This document shows, in pieces, positions 36,801 to 45,871 of a stretch of 64,000 bases of DNA. Position 1 is the first letter of the stretch. Every line of letters begins with the position of its first letter. Source of the stretch: CALEMW01 sp964343835 (GTDB taxonomy: Bacteria; Krumholzibacteriota; Krumholzibacteriia; LZORAL124-64-63); contig CAYFKR010000006.1 in assembly GCA_964343835.1 (NCBI GenBank), forward strand, positions 135,979 through 199,978, written 5' to 3'. A program made the position numbers and the translations under genes. A model generated the notes under the pieces. It did not search any database. It was not told where the DNA came from and saw only the letters and a list, made by a program, of their open reading frames with translations.

Positions 36801-36916
36801 GCTTCGAAGTGCAGGTCGCCGATTTCCTGCAGACGCAGTCCCGCCTCGCGGTCCGCGGAAGGTCTTCCGCGCCCGGAACGGCGGTCCTGGTTATCGAAGT
36901 TGCGATCCATCGACAT
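33821..36916 (-). CDS. sigma-54-dependent transcriptional activator with TPR and GAF-like sensor regions
   Basis: 1031 residues. The first 500 or so residues form a long TPR-type helical solenoid (repeated LYNNLALLLKN, KANLALGYLEM patterns). A GAF-like domain follows (about 545-700). The AAA+ domain has Walker A GETGTGKG (about 747-754), the sigma-54 contact loop GSFTGA (about 796) and Walker B FLDEIGKL. A Fis-type helix-turn-helix closes the protein (about 1000-1031: GGNKSHASRLLGISYPNLLKKI). There is no receiver domain, so input is probably a ligand or protein partner bound by TPR/GAF. Two sigma-54 promoters lie just downstream. ATG 36916 has a GGGGGA site. Confidence 0.93.
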   Translation of the reverse strand: MSMDRNFDNQDRRSGRGRPSADREAGLRLQEIGDLHFEASAFSSALDYYKQFLDAEADLTGDPQRSLHVLRKSMDAALNVGDLVLTEELLHQAFDLLDSDIGIAPDDRQRELAPVLGRQACLFTQRSAYKDALRVAKHAFTVLAVTDDHREVANLQTTMGVCHYRLGRLDKAEEFYLDALATYRRIDDKLGMAILYNNLALLLKNACRWERALDHQAKSIRMADAHGATHLLARLYLNEGIILRKAERHGEARASLEKSLRLARSLGDVDRQAKANLALGYLEMLDGNLVRAEEMILEGKHLSDQSGFLREATIADEYMGDILLRRGEYDRALYNYGLGLERTREIGTVTDLEGELLRRCAEAYALQGAWDKAAETAKAAIAVCASCGEDYEIGFCHLALGTACVSLDQLDEADEAFREAERVFRAQNLPRQTCEAVLAHLDAVLDKATESTLRMLRQLLDQCLEEDGARTSDDLFSRLQVGLAEVLLRLDLHDEVLIAVSELERIAGTGGGSLGGIAAGLRRRAEQGVVGGMEEFQQHVSAVSSVSDFVRGRGEPELDLMPVLRSALNRTGADCGFVALLGAEGAVTRMDACQGIPADLASDIAGWFGGRSADGEPGPVLVTRLDEDQDILRAVPGVSLALRSALLVPVNLKDRTLGVLGLGLSNAAPEGISLKPSLEFLTTSMGFLALALADRRYVCEETRDRATVKVQERIDCFDNIITGNSDMLEMLGLVTKVAPSELTVLVHGETGTGKGLLAYSIHALSERSGERFQSINCAAIPEALIESELFGHVKGSFTGAYGDKKGLLVEAEGGTVFLDEIGKLPLGMQGKLLHFLDTKVVRPVGSTKEQAVDVRIVCATKSDLKQMVDRNEFLEDLYYRLLDFPILVPPLRDRADDIALLAPYFIDRYVKGTEAEAPGMTTAFMDALVRFDWPGNVRELEKTLNRAIVLANGDSMLRLEYLPPRIAGLALDHDNGEPVAPLKETLRSVESREIAHALKVTGGNKSHASRLLGISYPNLLKKIRMYGLGSS

Positions 36917-37001
36917 TGTCCCCCGGCGAGAAGGCGGGCAATTCGATCACTGACGTGGATGTCGTTCTCTTTGTCCCCTGTCGCGTGTCCTTCGCGAGGC
37001 C

Positions 37002-37322
37002 CTAGTGGGCCGCCACGAGCAGCCAGGCCAGCAGCATCTGCAGCTGGAACCAGGCGTCGGCATCGTCCTCGTCGATCAGGCTGCCCGAGAAGCCCGCGGT
37101 TCCGCCCAGGTTGTTGACGGGGCCGCGGTTGCCGGTGATCCCGTCGTCGGGATCGCCGAATTCCTGATACACGCCGCCATCTCCGAGGTCGGAGATCTCG
37201 GTCGAGCCGTCCTCGAGGACGTCGGCGACGAGCGGCATGGATTCGTGGGCTGCCAGGACGGGAAGTGCCTGGAACGAGAACACGATGACGAGGAGAACGA
37301 GAAGGGTTCTGATTTTCTTCAT
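37002..37322 (-). CDS. small acidic exported protein of unknown function
   Basis: 106 residues. A clear signal peptide (MKKIRTLLVLLVIVFSF...VLA-A, cleavage about 24) leads into an acidic Asp/Glu/Gly-rich middle and a hydrophobic C-terminal helix of about 15 residues (QMLLAWLLVAAH). It has its own promoter (37407-37435) and lies between two sigma-54 activator genes, 85 bases upstream of one. I do not recognise the family. A small envelope signal, pilin-like or membrane-active peptide are possibilities without proof. Confidence 0.7.
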   Translation of the reverse strand: MKKIRTLLVLLVIVFSFQALPVLAAHESMPLVADVLEDGSTEISDLGDGGVYQEFGDPDDGITGNRGPVNNLGGTAGFSGSLIDEDDADAWFQLQMLLAWLLVAAH

Positions 37323-37406
37323 GGCTCCACCCCACCAGTAAACCGGGACCGGGTCCTTCGATGGTCCACCGTCGGCGGATCCTCTCCGGTCCCATACGTT
37401 TTCACA

Positions 37407-37431
37407 AGGATACGGACATGACGACGCCGTG

Positions 37432-37435
<4 letters not shown>
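37407..37435 (-). promoter_or_regulatory. sigma-70 type promoter for the small exported protein
   Basis: On the minus strand TTGACA (37435-37430), 17 bases, TATCCT (37412-37407). The -35 is perfect and overlaps the end of the NtrC-type gene. Leader about 78 bases. Confidence 0.65.
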
Positions 37436-38814
<1,379 letters not shown>

Positions 38815-38924
38815 GCCGGTCTCCTGTCTGCCGCTGGACGCGCGGCGGATGTCATGGGATGGTACCGGCCACAGGTTGCAGCCGCGCCGCGCGGACTGTC
38901 AAGCCCATCCACGACGGAGACGCC

Positions 38925-39989
38925 ATGGAGACGCCACTCGCCCCCCTGCTCAGGGACATCCCCCCCGCGGACCTCGCGCCGCTGCTCTCCGCAATGGGGC
39001 AGCCCGCCTTCAGGGCCGACCAGCTCGCCCGCTGGCTCTACGACCAGGGCGTGGTCGAGTGGGAGCGCATGAGCAACATGCCGGCGACGCTGCGGGCCGC
39101 TCTGGCCGAAGGCCACGACCTGTCCGGCCTGGCCCTTGCCGAACGGCAGTGCTCCCAGGACGGCACCCGGAAGTTCCTGTTCACGCTGCGCGACGGCCAG
39201 ACCGTCGAGAGCGTGATCATCCCCATGGAGCAGCACGCCACGTTCTGCGTGTCGAGCCAGGTGGGGTGCGCCATGGCCTGCTCGTTCTGCGCCACGGCCC
39301 GGGGCGGACTCGTGCGCCAGCTCACGCGGGGAGAGATCCTGGAGCAGGTCCTGCGGCTGGCGGCCGACCTCGAGGCCGATCCCGTGCCGGGTCTGGGCGG
39401 GCGGGCCTTCAACGTGGTCTTCATGGGCATGGGCGAGCCGCTGGACAACGTGGAGGAGGTGGCCGGAGCCGTGGCGGCCATGACCGGCGAGCCCGGCATG
39501 GGCATGTCGCCGCGCCGCATCACGGTCTCGACATCGGGACCCGCGGACGGCATGCGCGCCTTCCTCGACCTGGAGCTGAACGTGGGTCTCACCCTGTCGG
39601 TGAACACGTGCGACGCCGGCCTGCGCAAGAAGCTGATGCCGGTGCCGGGGCGCACGCCGCTGGCCGAGTCGCTGGTGCTGGCGGAAGAGCATGCCCTGAG
39701 GACCGGGCGGGCGGCCACCGTGGCCTACGTGCTGATCGACGGCGTCAACGACGACGTCCGGGAAGCCGAGGCCCTGGCGGACCTCGTGCACGACCGCCCC
39801 TTCAAGGTGAACCTGATCCCCATGAACCGCATCGACGAGCGGTTCGGGCCGCCCGATCCCGCGACCATGCTCGCATTCCAGGAGCGGCTGGCGGGGCGGG
39901 GCGTGCGGGCGACGATCCGCATCAGCGGCGGTGACGACATCGACGCCGCATGCGGTCAGCTGCGCAGGCGGGCGTCCGGGCGGGCGTGA
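38925..39989 (+). CDS. rlmN: 23S rRNA (A2503-C2)/tRNA (A37-C2) methyltransferase RlmN
   Basis: 354 residues, radical SAM enzyme. The CxxxCxxC motif is C115-C119-C122, with VGCAMACSFCATARGG around it. FMGMGEPLDN and the C-terminal catalytic cysteine region (ISGGDDIDAACGQL) are family marks. It methylates adenine C2 in the ribosome and in some tRNAs. I chose ATG 38925, which has a GGAG site; 22 residues of upstream frame lack similarity. Confidence 0.95.
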   Translation: METPLAPLLRDIPPADLAPLLSAMGQPAFRADQLARWLYDQGVVEWERMSNMPATLRAALAEGHDLSGLALAERQCSQDGTRKFLFTLRDGQTVESVIIPMEQHATFCVSSQVGCAMACSFCATARGGLVRQLTRGEILEQVLRLAADLEADPVPGLGGRAFNVVFMGMGEPLDNVEEVAGAVAAMTGEPGMGMSPRRITVSTSGPADGMRAFLDLELNVGLTLSVNTCDAGLRKKLMPVPGRTPLAESLVLAEEHALRTGRAATVAYVLIDGVNDDVREAEALADLVHDRPFKVNLIPMNRIDERFGPPDPATMLAFQERLAGRGVRATIRISGGDDIDAACGQLRRRASGRA

Positions 39990-40008
39990 CCATCCCTCGA
40001 TAACGAGG

Positions 40009-40038
40009 AAGGCCGCCGCTCCGGGGAGCGGCGGCCTT
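40009..40038. terminator. bidirectional hairpin between convergent genes
   Basis: AAGGCCGCCGCTCC and GGAGCGGCGGCCTT form a perfect 14-base stem with a 2-base spacer in the symmetric middle. It lies between the convergent rlmN and Rrf2 genes. The T-tracts are short on both sides, but stem strength and place support termination in both directions. Confidence 0.75.
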
Positions 40039-40058
40039 CGTGATTCCGTCGGGGCCGG

Positions 40059-40457
40059 TCAGATCAGGTCGGCCAGCGTCGTGGACTCCAGGGCGTCGGT
40101 CAGCGCGGTCTGGGCCTTGGACCACACCTTGCTCATCAGGCAGTCGGAGGCCCGATGGCAGGGATCCACGTTGCGCAGGCAGTGGTTCAGGGCGATCCCG
40201 CCCTCGCAGATGTCGACCACTTCGCGCAGGTTGATCTCCTTGGGGTCGCGCCCCAGGGAGAACCCGCCCTTCACGCCCCTGTGGGACTTCACGACGTTGT
40301 GCTGGGAGAGCATCTGGAAGATCTTGGCCAGGAAGGCCTCCGACACCCCGCAAGCCTCGGCCAGGGTCTTCAGGCGGATGGGCGTGCCGTTGTCGCGCTC
40401 GGCCAGTTCCATGAGCCCGCGGATGGCGTATTCGGTCTGTCGGGTGATCTGCAGCAT
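40059..40457 (-). CDS. Rrf2 family transcriptional regulator, probably Fe-S sensing
   Basis: 132 residues. The winged helix (QTEYAIRGLMELA, LKTLAEACGVSEAFLAKIFQML, SHRGVKGGFSLGRDP) is typical of Rrf2 proteins. Cysteines 93, 100 and 106 form a cluster near the position of the Fe-S ligands of IscR and NsrR, though the spacing (x6, x5) differs slightly; Cys84 is also available. It may sense iron-sulfur status, oxygen or nitric oxide. The neighbour upstream is mutY, itself an Fe-S protein; the two are co-directional. Confidence 0.9.
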   Translation of the reverse strand: MLQITRQTEYAIRGLMELAERDNGTPIRLKTLAEACGVSEAFLAKIFQMLSQHNVVKSHRGVKGGFSLGRDPKEINLREVVDICEGGIALNHCLRNVDPCHRASDCLMSKVWSKAQTALTDALESTTLADLI

Positions 40458-40579
40458 GCTGGTCCTTCCTCGCCTCTGAACCGTGCTTTCGGGCCGACTC
40501 CCTCGTTTCGTCGGCCGGTCCGTCCCCCGTGTCCCTCATGATGGAAAAGGGGAGTCAGAAAGTCAAATCTATACTCGGC

Positions 40580-41698
40580 TCAGGGACTTCCCGTGACGAG
40601 GCCCTCCGCCCGCCGCGAAGGGGGCGACAGGGGGCCGCATGGTCCCACCTCCAGAGCCAGGGCCGAAAGTACGCGTTCCGGCGGAGTTTCCACGGTCCCC
40701 CGGCACACGTGGCAGGTCAGCCTGTAGCGGGTGATGGCGTGGCCGAATTCGCCCACGGATTCGGGTTCCGACACCCAGCGGCCTCCGGCCGAATTCCACC
40801 AGTCCCTCCAGAGCACGGCAGGATTCCAGGTCGCCTCCGCCGATGTCCAACGGGTATGGGGGAAGGTCCGGTAGCCGCGGTAGAGGGTGTCATAGCGGTC
40901 GCGGACGTCGTCGTCTGCAGCGGGTGCCGCGCTCGTGAACCCCGGACCGGCGACGATGGGTCCGTTCGCTCCGTCGACGACCAGCAGGGACCACCGGGCC
41001 CGGACCGGTTTGACACGGGGGCGAGGTGGCGGGATGGCTCCCGGATCACCGGACTGGGCGGCACGGCAGGCATCGGCGAGCGGGCAGGCGTCGCAGCGGG
41101 GTGCGGACGGCGCGCAGGGCCCTGCACCCAGATCCATCAGGGCCTGGTTCCAGTCCCCGGGGCGGTCTGGCGACACAAGGTCCGCCGCCAGGGCGTCCAA
41201 TTCCCTCCTGGGGAAGGCCTTCGCCTCTCCTGGCGAACCGCACGCCAGGCGCGTCAGTACGCGGACGACGTTGGTATCGACGGCGGGTACCGGGATCCCC
41301 AGGCCGATACTGGCCACCGCCCCCGCCGTGTAGGTTCCGATGCCCGGCAGGGCCAGCCAATCCTCCCGGGAGCGTGGGAGATCACCGCCCGACTCGACGA
41401 TCGCCCGGGCGGCCGCGTGGAGTTGCCTGGCCCGTCGGTAGTAGCCCAGACCGGCCCATGCATCCAGGACCTGGGCCTCGTCGGCGGCAGCCAGGGCCGC
41501 CACGTCGGGGAAACGCTCCAGGAAGGCATGCCAACGGGGCGTCACCGTGGCGACGGTGGTCTGCTGGAGCATGATCTCCGAGATCCACGTGCCGTAGAGG
41601 GTGGGGGCGGTGCGCCAGGGCAGGTCGCGACGTCGGGAGTCGTACCAGTCCAGGAGAAGGCCGCGAAGGACCTCGTGTTCTGCGAGCAACGGATGCAT
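40580..41698 (-). CDS. mutY: A/G-specific adenine glycosylase MutY
   Basis: 372 residues from ATG 41698. The catalytic E41 (SEIMLQQT) and D141 (VDTNVVRV), the helix-hairpin-helix LPGIGTYTAGAVASI and the 4Fe-4S ligands C195, C202, C205, C211 (x6-x2-x5) are all present. A C-terminal NUDIX-like domain for 8-oxoG recognition follows (about 235-350). It removes adenine mispaired with 8-oxoguanine. The frame extends upstream, but the chosen ATG starts just before the conserved helix. Confidence 0.94.
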   Translation of the reverse strand: MHPLLAEHEVLRGLLLDWYDSRRRDLPWRTAPTLYGTWISEIMLQQTTVATVTPRWHAFLERFPDVAALAAADEAQVLDAWAGLGYYRRARQLHAAARAIVESGGDLPRSREDWLALPGIGTYTAGAVASIGLGIPVPAVDTNVVRVLTRLACGSPGEAKAFPRRELDALAADLVSPDRPGDWNQALMDLGAGPCAPSAPRCDACPLADACRAAQSGDPGAIPPPRPRVKPVRARWSLLVVDGANGPIVAGPGFTSAAPAADDDVRDRYDTLYRGYRTFPHTRWTSAEATWNPAVLWRDWWNSAGGRWVSEPESVGEFGHAITRYRLTCHVCRGTVETPPERVLSALALEVGPCGPLSPPSRRAEGLVTGSP

Positions 41699-41739
41699 GG
41701 ATGCCTTGGTTCTCCGGGGGCTGCGATGGGCGGCCGAAC

Positions 41740-41768
41740 TTGACACAGGCTGTCGTCGCTGGTAGTGA
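41740..41768 (+). promoter_or_regulatory. promoter candidate for the acyl-CoA synthetase gene
   Basis: TTGACA (41740-41745), 17 bases, TAGTGA (41763-41768). The -35 is perfect, the -10 poor. A second perfect TTGACA on the other strand (41775-41770) faces it, so the mutY and synthetase promoters may overlap in this divergent region. Confidence 0.4.
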
Positions 41769-41844
41769 ATGTCAACGGCGAACCATGCCTCGGACGAGGC
41801 TCCCCGCTTGCCGCCGAGACGCATCCCGATCCATTGGAGACGCC

Positions 41845-43635
41845 ATGTCCATCACGACCATTCCCCAGTTGTTCTTCGAGGCCGTCACCAGCCGTCCCCG
41901 TCCGGACATGTTCAGCCGGAAGAACGCAGGCGGCGTCTACGAGGACCTCTCCTCGGAGGAGATCCAGCGCCGGGTGCGGGCCCTCCGCCTCGGGCTCGAG
42001 TCCCTGGGCGTGAAGAGCGGCGACCGCGTGGCGATCCTGGCGGAGAACAGGCTGGAGTGGGCGCTGGCGGATCTGGCCGTCCTCTCCCTGGGTGCGGCCG
42101 ACGTGCCCATCTACCCCACCCTGCTGCCGGACACCATCGACTACATCCTGAGGGACTGCGAGCCCGTCGCCATCTTCGTGTCGAACCGGGAGCAGGCCGA
42201 CAAGATCGCCTCGATCCGGGACGGCCTGCCCTTCCTGAACGACGTGATCTCCTTCGACAAGGTGGATGTGCCGGACGTGATGAGCTTCGAGAAGCTCGTC
42301 CAGATCGGTTCCAATATCCTGGAGAAGACGCCCCAGAGCGCGGCGGACGACGTGGGCCCCGCCGAGGCCGACGATCTGTGCACGATCATCTACACGAGCG
42401 GCACCACCGGTGACCCCAAGGGCGTGATGCTGAGCCACGGCAACATCGTGTCGAACGTCTTGCAGGCCCTCGAACTGGTCCATGTGAGCCCGGACGACAA
42501 GGGCCTGTCGTTCCTGCCCCTCTCCCACATCTTCGAGCGCATGGCCGGCTACTACCTGATGATGTACTCCGGCTGCGGCATCGCCTACGCCGAGAGCGTG
42601 GAGACGGTGGCCGCGGACATGGGACAGGTGCAGCCGACGGTGATGGTCAGCGTGCCTCGACTCTACGAGAAGATCTTCGACCGCGTGAACACCGCCGCCA
42701 TGTCGGGCGGGCCGATCAAGCGGATGTTCTTCGGGTGGGCCCGGCGCGTGGGACGCGACATCTGCCGCCTGGAGCAGGCCGGCGACCCCGTGTCCGGATG
42801 GCTGCGGTTCCAGCAGGGCATCGTGGACAAGCTGGTGTTCAGCAAGCTGAGGGCGCGCACCGGCGGCAGGCTGCGGTTCTTCGTGTCGGGCGGCGCACCG
42901 CTGGCCGTGCACATCAACGAGTTCTTCTATGCCGCGGGGCTGAAGGTGCTGGAAGGCTACGGCCTGACCGAGACGTCGCCCGTGGTGTCGGTGAACACGT
43001 TCGAGCGGAACCGGATCGGGAGCATCGGCCCGGTCATGCCCAACACCGAGGTGGTCATCGCCGACGACGGCGAGATCCTGGTGCGGGGGCCGGGCGTGAT
43101 GAAGGGCTACTGGAACAAGCCGGAGCAGACGGCCGAGGCCATCGACGCCGACGGCTGGTTCCACACCGGCGACATCGGCCGCTTCGACGACGACGGCTAC
43201 CTGTACATCACCGACCGCAAGAAGGACCTGATCGTGACCGCCGGCGGCAAGAACATCGCGCCGCAGCCCATCGAGAACGCCCTGAAGAAGAACAAGTTCA
43301 TCGGCCAGGTGGTGGTGATCGGCGACAAGCGGCCGTACATGATCTGCCTGATCGTGCCCAACTTCGAACACCTGGAGGAGTGGGCGACCGAACACGGACT
43401 GACGTGGAACAGCCACGCCGAGCTGATCGCCCTGAGCGAGGTCCAGGACAAGTACCAGCGCGGCATGGACAGGGCCAACGCCAAGCAGCCCAGCTACAGC
43501 ACCATCAAGAAGTTCGCGCTGATCGAGAACGAGTTCACCCTCGAGCGGGGCGAGCTCACCCCGACCCTCAAGGTGAAACGCCGCGTGATCCAGCAGGAGT
43601 ACGCCGACCTGATCGACGGGCTCTATGAAGGTTGA
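41845..43635 (+). CDS. long-chain acyl-CoA synthetase (AMP-forming)
   Basis: 596 residues, ANL superfamily. The P-loop-like YTSGTTGDPKGVMLSH, the A5 motif GYGLTETSP and the A7-A8 region WFHTGDIGRFDDDGYLYITDRKKDLIVTAGGKNI are intact. Length and the LPLSHIFERMAGYYLM stretch match long-chain fatty acid-CoA ligases of the FAA/LACS type. It activates fatty acids for lipid synthesis or breakdown. GGAG precedes ATG 41845. The next gene starts 11 bases before its stop. Confidence 0.93.
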   Translation: MSITTIPQLFFEAVTSRPRPDMFSRKNAGGVYEDLSSEEIQRRVRALRLGLESLGVKSGDRVAILAENRLEWALADLAVLSLGAADVPIYPTLLPDTIDYILRDCEPVAIFVSNREQADKIASIRDGLPFLNDVISFDKVDVPDVMSFEKLVQIGSNILEKTPQSAADDVGPAEADDLCTIIYTSGTTGDPKGVMLSHGNIVSNVLQALELVHVSPDDKGLSFLPLSHIFERMAGYYLMMYSGCGIAYAESVETVAADMGQVQPTVMVSVPRLYEKIFDRVNTAAMSGGPIKRMFFGWARRVGRDICRLEQAGDPVSGWLRFQQGIVDKLVFSKLRARTGGRLRFFVSGGAPLAVHINEFFYAAGLKVLEGYGLTETSPVVSVNTFERNRIGSIGPVMPNTEVVIADDGEILVRGPGVMKGYWNKPEQTAEAIDADGWFHTGDIGRFDDDGYLYITDRKKDLIVTAGGKNIAPQPIENALKKNKFIGQVVVIGDKRPYMICLIVPNFEHLEEWATEHGLTWNSHAELIALSEVQDKYQRGMDRANAKQPSYSTIKKFALIENEFTLERGELTPTLKVKRRVIQQEYADLIDGLYEG

Positions 43636-44551
43636 GCCCGGCACCTTCGAGCCGCACCGCCGCGGCCCGTACCTGCTGCGCCCGATGGTCTGCACGGCCG
43701 TCGGGCTCATCGGCAACGTCGCGCTGACGGTGGCGAAGCTGGTGGTGGGTACGCTGGCCGGGTCGGCCTCGCTCATCGCCGACGGGTTCCATTCGTTCAG
43801 CGACCTCGCCGGCGACGTGGGCGTGCTGGTGGCCCTCAAGGCCAGCTCTCGCCCGCCGGACAGCAATCATCCCTACGGCCATCACCATTTCGAGACCCTC
43901 GGCGCCCTGGGCGCCTCCCTCCTGTTGCTGGCGACTGGCGTGCTGCTGGGGCGCGAGGCGGTCATGGACATCGTCCACGGCAACCATGCCCACCCGGAGA
44001 CGGCGGCGCTGATCGCGGCCCTGGCATCGGTGGTGGTGAAGGAGGCCATGGCCCGCTATACCTACGCCGCGGGTCGGTTGCACAACTCCCCCGCCCTGAG
44101 GGCGAACGCCGCCCACCACCGGTCCGACGTGCTGTCTTCGGTGGCCGCCGCGGTGGGCATCGGCGGCAGCATGGCCGGGTTCCCCGTCCTGGACAGCATC
44201 GCGGCCCTGCTCATCTCGGGGTTGATCGTGTGGATGGGCCTGGAGCTGCTCAGGGACAACGCCATGAGCCTGCTGGACACCACCCCGGACCGCGAGATCC
44301 TGGACCGGATCACCGATGCGGTCATGGAGGTGGACGGGGTCTGCGAAGTGTCGTCGTTGCGGGTCAGGCCCCACGGGTCGGTCTACCTGGCCGATCTGGC
44401 GGTGACCGTCCGGCCCGACCTGACGGTCCGCGAAGGCCACGACCTGGCCCACGAGGTCGAGAAGTCGATCCGCCGAGCCGTGCCCGACGTGGTGGACGCC
44501 GTGGTGCACGTGGAGCCCCAGGAGGAGCCCTGCGCCCGTTGCGGGCTCTGA
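43625..44551 (+). CDS. cation diffusion facilitator family transporter
   Basis: 308 residues. Six membrane helices with the metal-site signatures ADGFHSFSD (helix 2) and AHHRSDVLSS (helix 5), a His-rich loop HPYGHHHFE, and a C-terminal cytoplasmic ferredoxin-like dimer domain. Such proteins export Zn2+, Fe2+, Mn2+ or related ions by proton exchange. The HxxxD/HxxxD pattern suits Zn2+ or Fe2+. It ends CARC, unusual and possibly metal-binding. It overlaps the synthetase gene by 11 bases. Confidence 0.92.
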   Translation: MKVEPGTFEPHRRGPYLLRPMVCTAVGLIGNVALTVAKLVVGTLAGSASLIADGFHSFSDLAGDVGVLVALKASSRPPDSNHPYGHHHFETLGALGASLLLLATGVLLGREAVMDIVHGNHAHPETAALIAALASVVVKEAMARYTYAAGRLHNSPALRANAAHHRSDVLSSVAAAVGIGGSMAGFPVLDSIAALLISGLIVWMGLELLRDNAMSLLDTTPDREILDRITDAVMEVDGVCEVSSLRVRPHGSVYLADLAVTVRPDLTVREGHDLAHEVEKSIRRAVPDVVDAVVHVEPQEEPCARCGL

Positions 44552-45784
44552 TCAGCGCGGCCGCGGCCTCAGGACCACCGGCGCCTCCCGCCTCTCTCCG
44601 TCCCTGATGTAGATCACCTTGACCATGTCACCCTCCCTGCGGGTCTGCAGGGCCACCGTCAGGTCCTGGAGACTGGTCAGGACGTCGTCGTCGAAGCCGA
44701 CGATGACGTCGCCCTTCACCAGGCCCGCCTCCTCGGCCGGACTGCCGGGCATGACGCCTGCGAGCTTCACACCCTCGACAGCATCCACGAAGTCGGGAAT
44801 CGACCCCAGCCAGGGACGCTTCGGCCTTTCACCGGCGGCGGCAGGCCTGTCGGGAAGGTCGGCCACGGCCCGGTAGACCATGGGCTCGGCGCGGGAGGCG
44901 ACGGCGGAGGCCAAGGCGGTGGCGAAGGACGTGACGCGGGCCAACCCCTCCGCCTCGATCAGGTCGGGCGTATCGTCGACGGAGTGGTACTGGGGGTGGG
45001 CCCCGGTGAAGAGGAACAGGACGGGGATCCCGGCAGTGTTGAAGGCCACGTGGTCGCTGGCGTCCCAGCCGCCCTCGCTCATCTCCAGGTCGAGTCCGAA
45101 GTCCGCGTTCACGGCGGTCACCAGATCGCGGAGCCCCTCGGCGGATCCCACGCCGCCGACGTAGAGGCGGTCCTCGCGCAGTCGGCCCACCGAATCGAGA
45201 TTGAGCATGAGGTCCACGGCGTCGAGGGCGAAGATGGGATGCTCCACCACATGGCGGCTTCCCAGCAGACCGATCTCCTCACCGGCGAAGGCCAAGACCA
45301 CGACCGTGCGTCGATCCCCCTCCAGCGAGCCGAGAAGCCGGGCCGCTTCGCACAGGGCGGCCACGCCGGAGGCGTTGTCCTCCGCCCCCGCGTAGTGGCC
45401 CGTCACCTCTCCGGCGTCGTCGCGTCGCAGGCCGAGGTGGTCGTAGTGGGCGCCGATCACCACGATGCGGTCCGCAAGGTCGCCCGCCCCCGGCAGGATG
45501 CCCGCCACGTTCCGGCCGACGAGACCCTCGAACCCTTCCCCCTGCAGGTCGAAGTCCTGGAAACGGCCGGCGGCGGGAACCTCCAGACCGGCAGCGTCGA
45601 ACCATGCGGCCACCGAGTCGGCCGCCGCCAGGGCGGCGTCGGTCCCGTTGCCGCGACCCTCCATGGCGGGCGAGGCGAGGACGCCGATCCGCTGCAGCAT
45701 CAGATCCGCGTCGGGACCGTTCGCGGACGACACCGAGGTCAGGACGAGGGCGATGATCACGGAGACGGTCGGTCGGCGGAGCAT
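44552..45784 (-). CDS. exported M28 family aminopeptidase with C-terminal PDZ domain
   Basis: 410 residues from ATG 45784. A signal peptide (about 1-21) precedes the M28 domain. Zinc and catalytic residues appear in AHYDHLG (H113), AEDNASG (D136), AGEEIG (E169, E170), LNLDSVG (D197) and HPQYHSVDD (about H266). A PDZ domain follows (about 310-405: GSPAEEAGLVKGDVIVGFDDD). It probably trims peptides in the periplasm. Its stop codon directly abuts that of the convergent transporter gene (TGATCA). Confidence 0.93.
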   Translation of the reverse strand: MLRRPTVSVIIALVLTSVSSANGPDADLMLQRIGVLASPAMEGRGNGTDAALAAADSVAAWFDAAGLEVPAAGRFQDFDLQGEGFEGLVGRNVAGILPGAGDLADRIVVIGAHYDHLGLRRDDAGEVTGHYAGAEDNASGVAALCEAARLLGSLEGDRRTVVVLAFAGEEIGLLGSRHVVEHPIFALDAVDLMLNLDSVGRLREDRLYVGGVGSAEGLRDLVTAVNADFGLDLEMSEGGWDASDHVAFNTAGIPVLFLFTGAHPQYHSVDDTPDLIEAEGLARVTSFATALASAVASRAEPMVYRAVADLPDRPAAAGERPKRPWLGSIPDFVDAVEGVKLAGVMPGSPAEEAGLVKGDVIVGFDDDVLTSLQDLTVALQTRREGDMVKVIYIRDGERREAPVVLRPRPR

Positions 45785-45832
45785 GGGGCCTCCTGTGGCG
45801 GTCGGTGCCGGGCTGTGGGATACTGGCAACGC

Positions 45833-45861
45833 AGTGTACTCCCGATCCGTTCCCGAGACAA
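45833..45861 (-). promoter_or_regulatory. promoter candidate for the M28 peptidase gene
   Basis: On the minus strand TTGTCT (45861-45856), 17 bases, TACACT (45838-45833); four of six bases match in each. Leader about 42 bases. Confidence 0.4.
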
Positions 45862-45871
45862 CGAGGCGACC

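Noticed and set aside
33800..37117. Plus-strand frame of about 1100 codons opposite the sigma-54 activator
   Set aside because: Shadow of a real gene; low-complexity Gly/Val/Gln composition.
38855..38882. Possible sigma-54 site upstream of rlmN (GGCCACAGGTTGCA)
   Set aside because: GG and GC are one base too close for a working -24/-12 element.
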